In this document: positions 33,085 through 38,148 of the stretch, piece after piece | Position numbering within the stretch: position 1 is the first letter of the stretch | Layout of the letters: every line of letters begins with the position of its first letter | Assembly: GCA_003154775.1 (NCBI GenBank) | Contig: PMES01000114.1 | Coordinates: forward strand, 1 to 38,148 | Length of the DNA: 38,148 nt | DNA from: Acidobacteriota bacterium | GTDB taxonomy: Bacteria; Acidobacteriota; Terriglobia; Acidiferrales; UBA7541 | Direction of reading: 5' to 3' | Notes under the pieces: model-generated | The model's input: the letters and a program-made list of their open reading frames with translations, nothing else | Told to the model about the DNA's origin: nothing | Databases searched by the model: none | Position numbers and translations under genes: made by a program

Positions 33085-33109
33085 GTAGGGGTGCAGCACT
33101 GCTGCACCC
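33085..33109. repeat. REP-like palindrome, copy 2
   Basis: GTAG followed by 10-base arms GGGTGCAGCA and TGCTGCACCC around a central C. It is homologous in layout to copy 1 and lies between ilvE and the aquaporin gene. It could also act as a transcription barrier, though no T-run follows. Confidence 0.75.
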
Positions 33110-33144
33110 GATCTCGGCAAGATCTCAATATTTTGCAGAATCCC

Positions 33145-34089
33145 CTACCGCGTGACCGCCACCGGCGCATTCACCGGCGTAAGCCAGTTGTGCCGGTCCG
33201 CTTTCTTCCCGCTGGTCAGCGCGAAGAACTCTTCCTGGATGCATAGCGTGACCGGTCCCGCCACCCCCTTGCCGATGGTGATGCGGTCAATCGAACGGAC
33301 CGGCGTGACTTCTGCCGCCGTCCCCACGAAGAAGACTTCCTCGGCAAGGTACAGCATCTCGCGTGGGATGTTCGCTTCCTTCACCGGAATGTTCAAATCG
33401 CCGGCGAGCTTGATTATGGAATCGCGCGTGATTCCGGGAAGAATGCTGGCGGCCACGGGCGGCGTTATCAACGCTCCGTCCAGCACGAGGAAAATGTTCA
33501 TGCCGGAACCTTCGCTGACGTGGCCGCTGGCGTCCAGCGCGATGCCTTCGGCAAAGCCATTGATTTCGGCTTCCATGTGAATCAGTTGGGAATTCATGTA
33601 ATTGCACGCCGCCTTGGACATGGCCGGCAGCGTATTGGGCGCCATGCGCGTCCAGGAGCTGACGCAGACATCCACACCCTTGGCGAGCGCTTCGGGACCC
33701 AGATACGCGCCCCAGCGCCAACACGCCACGTACACCTCGACGACCGAGTGCAGCGGGTTCACACCCACTTCGCCGTAACCACGCAGCGCGATGGGCCGCA
33801 CGTAGCAGGCATCGAGCTTGTTGAGGCGCACCAGTTCGATGGCGACGCTGGAGAGTTCCTCGGCGGTGTAAGGAAACTCCATGCGGTAAATCTTCGCGGA
33901 GTTGATCAGCCGCTGCATGTGTTCGTGCAGTCGGAAGAGCGCAGGGCCTTGTTTCGTGTCGTAGCAACGCAGGCCATCAAAAACCGCAGAGCCATAGCTG
34001 ACAACGTGCGAAAGGACGTGAATCTTCGCGTCGTCCCAGTTGATCCATTTTCCGTTGTGCCAGATTTTGTCGGTCTTCTGTACCGGCAT
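33145..34089 (-). CDS. ilvE: Branched-chain amino acid aminotransferase
   Basis: A 314-residue fold-type IV PLP enzyme for the last step of valine, leucine and isoleucine synthesis. The N-terminal KIWHNGKWINWDDAKIHVLS and YGSAVFDGLRCY blocks are typical of IlvE. Lys159 in PAMSKAACNYMNS lines up with the E. coli PLP lysine 159, and the phosphate-binding EGSGMNIFLV and LPGITRDSII follow. ATG 34089 has GGGAGG at good spacing. It stands alone between an ABC exporter and an aquaporin. D-amino acid transaminases share the fold, but the IlvE-type RGYGEVGVNP segment supports this call. Confidence 0.95.
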   Translation of the reverse strand: MPVQKTDKIWHNGKWINWDDAKIHVLSHVVSYGSAVFDGLRCYDTKQGPALFRLHEHMQRLINSAKIYRMEFPYTAEELSSVAIELVRLNKLDACYVRPIALRGYGEVGVNPLHSVVEVYVACWRWGAYLGPEALAKGVDVCVSSWTRMAPNTLPAMSKAACNYMNSQLIHMEAEINGFAEGIALDASGHVSEGSGMNIFLVLDGALITPPVAASILPGITRDSIIKLAGDLNIPVKEANIPREMLYLAEEVFFVGTAAEVTPVRSIDRITIGKGVAGPVTLCIQEEFFALTSGKKADRHNWLTPVNAPVAVTR

Positions 34090-34225
34090 GGCTTGCCTCC
34101 CTGACTGAATCGGTTTTACCAGCTCGCAAGTTCAGAATATGCCAGGGGTGCGGGAGCGTCAATGAAAAGGCCCGAGGTGTGAACGAGAATTCGCGACCAT
34201 TTTGGCGTGCTCTTTTTTCGCGTTC

Positions 34226-34240
34226 CGGCCAATTTGGCCG
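34226..34240. other. Short perfect palindrome after the ABC permease gene
   Basis: CGGCCAATTTGGCCG is a 15-base palindrome two bases beyond the permease stop codon. No T-run follows on the minus strand. It may be a weak terminator or a protein site. Confidence 0.25.
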
Positions 34241-34242
34241 AA

Positions 34243-35133
34243 TTAGCGTTTGTCCGCCGGAGGCGTGTTTTCCGTCGGCCGCCCTTCCATCATGTAGGCC
34301 GCGGTGGCGAGAAGCTTTCCGTTGTGATTTTCCCAGATGCCCAGAAGAACGAACGGCAGGATCGTCGCCACCGCCCAGAGCTTTGCGTTGCGCGGCAGCT
34401 TGGCTTCCGGCTCCCACCGGAAGAGTTGCGAAGAGATGAAGGAGGCCAGAGCAGCCCACGCGATCAGAGAGAACACCACCGTGCCGAGAGTATACAAGTG
34501 AGCATCGGCAAGCATCGCACGCTGCAAGCCATAGACGAAATAGGTCGCGGGCAGGAAGAGTCCGATGCGCTGGACCATGTGCGGTAGCACGGCCAGCGGG
34601 ACGGTTGCCCCCGACAGAAAAATCAGCGCGAACCAGAGGAGTTGGTTGATGATCTGCGTTTCCTGCATGGTGTTGGTCACGCTGGCGACAACCAGGCCCA
34701 TGGCTCCAAATGCGGTGATCCCTAGAATTACAAGTACAAATACGCTAATCAGATTGCCGAACGTGGTCACGTGGTAGATGAATCGGGCAAGCAACAGTTC
34801 AAAAATGACCGTCGGCAGAATGAGCAAGTAGTTCGCCAGAATGCTGGACACGATCATGCTTGATGCCGCAATGGGCGCGAGCCGAAACCGGCGCAGGATC
34901 CCCTGTTCGCGCCAGGTCACCAACTGCATGCTCAGTCCCCAGAATGTTCCCATGACCGTAAAGGACAATATCGGACCCATCAGGTAGGCGACCGCTTCTG
35001 GTTTTCCTTTGGCAAAAACACTCCCGTAAAGAAAGAAAATCGCCAGCGGCATGATCAGGCTGAAAAAGAGAAATGTCTTATTGCGCAGCGTGATGCGAAT
35101 GCGCACCGCGGCAAGCGTGAGAATCGTCTTCAA
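34243..35133 (-). CDS. ABC-2 type transporter permease
   Basis: A 296-residue membrane protein with about six helices in the ABC-2 (DrrB/NatB-like) pattern: an N-terminal helix after ITLRNKTFLFFSLIMPLAIFF, then four central helices, and a distal pair after residue 215. The conserved LSGATVPLAVLPHMVQRIGLFLP loop is typical. The start is TTG 35133, with GGAGG at ideal spacing, and it overlaps the ATPase stop by four bases (TTGA), showing translational coupling. Upstream in-frame starts would run over the ATPase gene. With its ATPase it exports a drug, lipid or polysaccharide-like compound; the substrate cannot be told. Confidence 0.92.
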   Translation of the reverse strand: MKTILTLAAVRIRITLRNKTFLFFSLIMPLAIFFLYGSVFAKGKPEAVAYLMGPILSFTVMGTFWGLSMQLVTWREQGILRRFRLAPIAASSMIVSSILANYLLILPTVIFELLLARFIYHVTTFGNLISVFVLVILGITAFGAMGLVVASVTNTMQETQIINQLLWFALIFLSGATVPLAVLPHMVQRIGLFLPATYFVYGLQRAMLADAHLYTLGTVVFSLIAWAALASFISSQLFRWEPEAKLPRNAKLWAVATILPFVLLGIWENHNGKLLATAAYMMEGRPTENTPPADKR

Positions 35134-36050
35134 TCTCGCAGCCTCCTTCCGGTCAGCTCGATGAACACGTCTTCCAGCGAAGGCGTCGCAATTTCCAGGC
35201 TCACCAGCTCGTTGCCCTGCGCCTCCAGGTATTTCACCAACGACACAATCGCCGGCGCCGTCCTCTGGCAATGCAGCACGTACGCCCCGTCCACTTCCAG
35301 CGCGTCGGCTACGCCTTCGAGTTTGCTTAGCGCTTCCTTCGCCGCCGGTTTGGCCAGCCGCACTTCCACGCGCGTGGTGTCTCCCGAGCGTTGTTTCAGT
35401 TCCCGTGGAGTGCCGGAAGCAATCAACTTGCCGTGGTCAATGATGGCCACGCGGTCGCAGAGCTTTTCCGCCTCTTCGATGTAGTGCGTCGTCAGGACGA
35501 TGGTTTTCTTTTCGCGCTTCAGCTCTTCGATGATCACGTAGATCTCTCGACGCACCTGGGGGTCCAATCCCGCCGTCGGCTCGTCCAGAAAAAGCACCCG
35601 CGGATCGTTCACCAGCGCCATCGCCAGCGCCAGCCTCTGCTTCTGCCCGCCGGAAAGCTGGTTGTAAAACGAATGCCGCTTCTCTTCGAGTCCGAAGCGC
35701 TTCAGCAATTCGTCGGGATTTCGCGTGCGCTTGTAGAAGCTGGCAAACAGCCGGATCGCCTCGCTCACGCGCAGTTTGTCGGGAAGGGAAGTGGCCTGCA
35801 GCGTCGCGCCAATTTCATTCTTCAATTCATTGGGGTTTTTCTGCGGATCCAGGCCGCAAACCGTCGCCCGCCCGCCGTCGGCCACGCGTAATCCTTCCAG
35901 CACTTCGATGGTGCTGGTTTTTCCGGCGCCGTTCGGACCCAGCAGCCCAAACACTTCGCCCTCTTCCACGCTGAAGCTGACGCCGCGCACGGCTTCCACA
36001 TCACCGTAGCGCTTCACGAGATTTTCGACCTGCAGAACGGGAGTCATCAT
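35130..36050 (-). CDS. ABC-2 type transporter ATP-binding protein
   Basis: A 306-residue ATPase of the CcmA/DrrA/NatA group. Walker A is GPNGAGKTS, signature LSGGQKQR, Walker B VLFLDEPTAGLDP and switch TTHYIEEAE. The C-terminal extension ends in LEIATPSLEDVFIELTGRRLRD, the form that marks exporters of this group. The frame stays open for 99 codons upstream to 36347, but that part is Arg/Thr-rich and resembles no ABC domain; ATG 36050 (or 36047) starts the domain directly. No good ribosome site is visible. The leader from the predicted transcription start (about 36346) is almost 300 bases long. Confidence 0.94.
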   Translation of the reverse strand: MMTPVLQVENLVKRYGDVEAVRGVSFSVEEGEVFGLLGPNGAGKTSTIEVLEGLRVADGGRATVCGLDPQKNPNELKNEIGATLQATSLPDKLRVSEAIRLFASFYKRTRNPDELLKRFGLEEKRHSFYNQLSGGQKQRLALAMALVNDPRVLFLDEPTAGLDPQVRREIYVIIEELKREKKTIVLTTHYIEEAEKLCDRVAIIDHGKLIASGTPRELKQRSGDTTRVEVRLAKPAAKEALSKLEGVADALEVDGAYVLHCQRTAPAIVSLVKYLEAQGNELVSLEIATPSLEDVFIELTGRRLRD

Positions 36051-36187
36051 GGTCAAGAATCCCCTATGGTACCCCAGGTTGGCGATTCTCCGTAATCGCC
36101 GAACACTGATGCCTCGGCTCATGCCGGCCAACGGTTTGGCAGTGGCTGCGGTTTGCGCGGTACACCCACCCCGGGTGTTTTTGTGAA

Positions 36188-36239
36188 GCATGTGAAAAGA
36201 AAGGGGTTGCGGGCGCAAGAGTGCGCAAGTATGTGAAAA
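36188..36239. repeat. Direct repeat pair GYATGTGAAAA in the ABC operon leader
   Basis: GCATGTGAAAA (36188-36198) and GTATGTGAAAA (36229-36239) are spaced 41 bases apart start to start, four helical turns. They lie between the predicted transcription start and the ATPase start. Role unknown; regulator half-sites or RNA elements are possible. Confidence 0.4.
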
Positions 36240-36352
36240 CACAGGAGATGATAAGGCGTTTGTTTTGATATTCTTACGAACAAATGTGCCGAGAGTGCGT
36301 GTGGCGGGGGACTGTCGAGCGCGGGCGGGCTGGTGCCGAGTATTCACGACGC

Positions 36353-36381
36353 ATCATACCACGTTATTTACCGTATGTCAA
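36353..36381 (-). promoter_or_regulatory. Near-consensus sigma-70 promoter of the ABC exporter operon
   Basis: On the minus strand TTGACA (36381-36376), a 17-base spacer and TATGAT (36358-36353) form an almost ideal housekeeping promoter. Transcription would start near 36346 and run into the ABC ATPase gene. Confidence 0.8.
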
Positions 36382-36395
36382 ATAGTATTTAGTAG

Positions 36396-36417
36396 GTACT
36401 AGTTTCGAAACTGGTAC
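36396..36417. promoter_or_regulatory. Palindromic operator candidate above the ABC promoter
   Basis: A 22-base inverted repeat with core AGTTTCGAAACT and outer GTAC on both sides matches itself at 20 of 22 positions. It lies 15 bases upstream of the -35 box of the ABC promoter and 126 bases before the rightward gene. It looks like a dimeric regulator site, but no regulator gene is adjacent. Confidence 0.6.
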
Positions 36418-36542
36418 GAGGAGGGGAGAAGAAAGAGAAACCCAAAACCCACCCTTGCATAAAACGCAGGCATGGGCCACCCGAAGTTGCCTGAGCGCAT
36501 TAAGCCTGCGCTACCCGACATTCGCCCCTATACTGAGCTTGT
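36418..36542. other. Leader of the orphan gene, with a 7-base inverted repeat
   Basis: CGCAGGC (36465-36471) and GCCTGCG (36504-36510) are perfect arms with a 32-base loop. No clear rightward promoter was found. The region differs in composition from the gene that follows. Confidence 0.3.
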
Positions 36543-37982
36543 ATGGATGTAGAACACCTTGAACGCGTCTTGATCCGGTGCCGATTACTTATTACTCGGG
36601 GTGCAGTACTGCGGCTAGGGCCTCGGACGGGGGCGGATATTGGCCAGAATAGAGCTCAGTTCATAGCTGAGTGCCACAACGTATACAAGAAAGCCGCGCG
36701 AATTCTAATAAGCGAAATGCTGCGCATACAGAAAGAAATCGATCAGTTAGGCGGTGGCAGGGACCACGAACTGCTAGATCGTTACAAATATTGGTTACGG
36801 ATTTTGGAGTTCTCCTACGATTCTTTCATATGGATTGCATCCAATCATGATCGCAGTAATGTGACCAAAATCTACAAAGGCGCCAAGTTCGGGTCGCTAT
36901 TGCAGCAAAACATCCAGTCCGTGATCGAGACAGCTGACGAGCTGAATGTCGCAGAAAATGTTTTTGCGTTCCCTCTCGACTTCAGCCGTTTCTCGTGCAT
37001 CGGCGATCTACTGCGCATCACGCGACACCGCGCGGGTGGTATCTCTCTAGATTTCATAGAAGTCAAAGAAGGAGAACTCAATGAGCGCATTCTGAAGGTT
37101 ATTCTCTCAAAAGGCGAAGAGGGCCTTGAAGATCTTTTTCATCAATTCGGCGAAAAGGCGGTCAAGCAAGGCAAACGCATGCTCAAGCAAGAGCGGGTTG
37201 CTCAGCGCCAACTCAAATACTTTGATGCCGCCCCGGGGATATACAGAGGGCCCGACGAGAATCGGATCGTTTCCGAATTGAGGATAGGTCTGGAGGATCA
37301 GTTCGATGATCTCATCGAAATCCTCGTGGAACGTGCGCGGCAAGGTGAGTTTTCTAGCGATGTCGTCGATGACTGCCTCGTAGTCACAGCGTTGGACTCC
37401 ACTTCTCCACAGAGATACAACGTCACGGATTTCTCCTCGCGAGCGGTGGTGTACTCAGCGTTTCTCGCGAATGAGCAATTCAAAAATCAAGACGAACTGT
37501 CCGACGCAGTGCAAAATATAACTTTCATTGACTGGATAGAAGCCTTAAACTCCGCTGTCTGTATCCCACCTCTCCTCAGGAGACCGCTACGCACCCGATC
37601 GTTTCTAGATTTGATGTCCGGGCGAATCCAATTGCGTTTCTATCTTGACCCCACGGCTTTTTTGCAGCTCTGTCGGGAACAGAAATTACAGGCTGGCTTT
37701 ATCAAGAAAAAAATCACGAATCGACTCAAGACATCTGGGGGCTGGCGGAAGGGTCAGTACCCCATATTCGGAGGCCGTGCATTGGGCTATGTCGCTGGCA
37801 ATTTTGCCGGTGTAATTGGGTGGGGTATTCTCCACGAAATTATGTTTAATTGGAGAACACCTGGAGCTATTGCGCGCCATCTCGCGCACTCGAGTGCTGA
37901 ACTCCAGCAGCTAGGTCAGTCGCCCGTGGGCGAGCACGCTAGGCGAAACTGGTTTTCCGAAAGGGACTTAGAAGTTGTCTAA
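36543..37982 (+). CDS. Unknown 479-residue protein with PD-(D/E)XK-like motif, low GC
   Basis: I do not recognise this protein. Residues 45-135 are helical and charged. The segment FSCIGDLLRI (Asp155), about 10 loop residues, then SLDFIEVKEGELN (Glu173, Lys175) has the strand-loop-strand form of a PD-(D/E)XK nuclease site, preceded by an acidic helix (QSVIETADELN). The part after residue 200 has no recognised motif; a Gly-rich stretch (YVAGNFAGVIGWGIL) near 420 is mildly hydrophobic. GC is near 47%, and codon use is unlike its neighbours, suggesting transfer. The start (ATG 36543) has no good ribosome site, and bases 36598-36615 resemble a degenerate REP palindrome, so translation may begin later. 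A defence-type nuclease is possible but unproven. Confidence 0.7.
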   Translation: MDVEHLERVLIRCRLLITRGAVLRLGPRTGADIGQNRAQFIAECHNVYKKAARILISEMLRIQKEIDQLGGGRDHELLDRYKYWLRILEFSYDSFIWIASNHDRSNVTKIYKGAKFGSLLQQNIQSVIETADELNVAENVFAFPLDFSRFSCIGDLLRITRHRAGGISLDFIEVKEGELNERILKVILSKGEEGLEDLFHQFGEKAVKQGKRMLKQERVAQRQLKYFDAAPGIYRGPDENRIVSELRIGLEDQFDDLIEILVERARQGEFSSDVVDDCLVVTALDSTSPQRYNVTDFSSRAVVYSAFLANEQFKNQDELSDAVQNITFIDWIEALNSAVCIPPLLRRPLRTRSFLDLMSGRIQLRFYLDPTAFLQLCREQKLQAGFIKKKITNRLKTSGGWRKGQYPIFGGRALGYVAGNFAGVIGWGILHEIMFNWRTPGAIARHLAHSSAELQQLGQSPVGEHARRNWFSERDLEVV

Positions 37983-38148
37983 TTATTTGCCTGTCGTTGC
38001 GCTCTTCGAGCTCAAGAGGAGCGCGGATCGAAGACGGAGGCCCGCTGCATTTTCAGGCGCGTGGCTCGTCCGTCGGGTGGCCTTCCTTCGGCTTGAATTT
38101 GGGTCACACATGGACAGGTTACGACTCTAGCCTGAATTTCTCATAAAA
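37983..38148. other. Window end without recognisable gene
   Basis: The last 166 bases hold no start with a ribosome site, no hairpin and no clear promoter. I see nothing to annotate. Confidence 0.5.

Noticed and set aside
36051-36347. 99-codon N-terminal extension of the ABC ATPase
   Set aside because: Arg/Thr-rich and unlike any ABC protein; the initiating GTG lies at the predicted transcription start. Retained only as a possible leader.
1-38148. tRNA, rRNA, CRISPR arrays, IS elements and att sites
   Set aside because: I looked for cloverleaf tails, regularly spaced repeats, transposase motifs and terminal inverted repeats on both strands and found none that I can support. A tRNA scan would settle the first point.

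Overview
This 38 kb window is chromosomal DNA of a GC-rich (roughly 60%) Gram-negative bacterium. Its gene content fits a soil Acidobacteriota (Terriglobia-like) lineage: a long AMIN-domain amidase, Mla/MCE lipid transport, an RND pump with lipoprotein adaptor, a bacterial archaemetzincin, REP-like palindromes and frequent GTG/TTG starts. The phylum is an inference from gene content. No rRNA, tRNA, CRISPR array, IS element or phage gene was recognised.

Layout. (1) 1-4178: divergent glycogen and glucose-phosphate genes, a partial phosphoglucomutase (pgm) and glycogen phosphorylase (glgP). (2) 4397-8572: one operon holding an RsbW-type kinase, a STAS protein and a four-gene Mla-type lipid transporter (permease, ATPase, MCE protein, lipoprotein). 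(3) 8817-10019: a lone DegT/DnrJ-type sugar aminotransferase. (4) 10455-17081: a redox module. It has a membrane-anchored GcvH-like protein that lacks the lipoyl lysine, a strong terminator, then HybA-like Fe-S protein, HybB/NrfD membrane subunit, histidine kinase with a CX4CH (possible heme c) periplasmic motif, NtrC-type sigma-54 activator and archaemetzincin. (5) 25635-17127 (minus): envelope genes, namely lytic transglycosylase, AMIN/amidase_3, an unrecognised exported protein, RND adaptor and RND pump. (6) 28782-25816: alaS with an unusual insertion and a lower-GC middle. (7) 28870-30658: a low-GC PD-(D/E)XK-like orphan, recX, and a small ferredoxin behind an excellent sigma-54 promoter. 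(8) 30817-36050 (minus): pilT, an aquaporin flanked by two REP-like palindromes, ilvE, and an ABC-2 exporter behind a near-consensus sigma-70 promoter. (9) 36543-37982: a low-GC orphan, also with a PD-(D/E)XK-like motif.

How the parts fit. The most coherent candidate system is the redox module. Sigma-54 type promoters (GG-N10-GC with TTGGCA/TTGC context) precede the GcvH-like gene and the distant ferredoxin, with a weaker candidate before the HybA-like gene. A CRP/FNR-type palindrome also lies upstream of the HybA-like gene. The same operon encodes a sigma-54 activator with its sensor kinase. I infer a regulon in which a redox or heme sensing kinase controls a menaquinone-linked Fe-S/NrfD complex, a non-lipoylated GcvH-like membrane protein and a ferredoxin. 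No hydrogenase or molybdopterin catalytic subunit is in the window, so the substrate is unknown.
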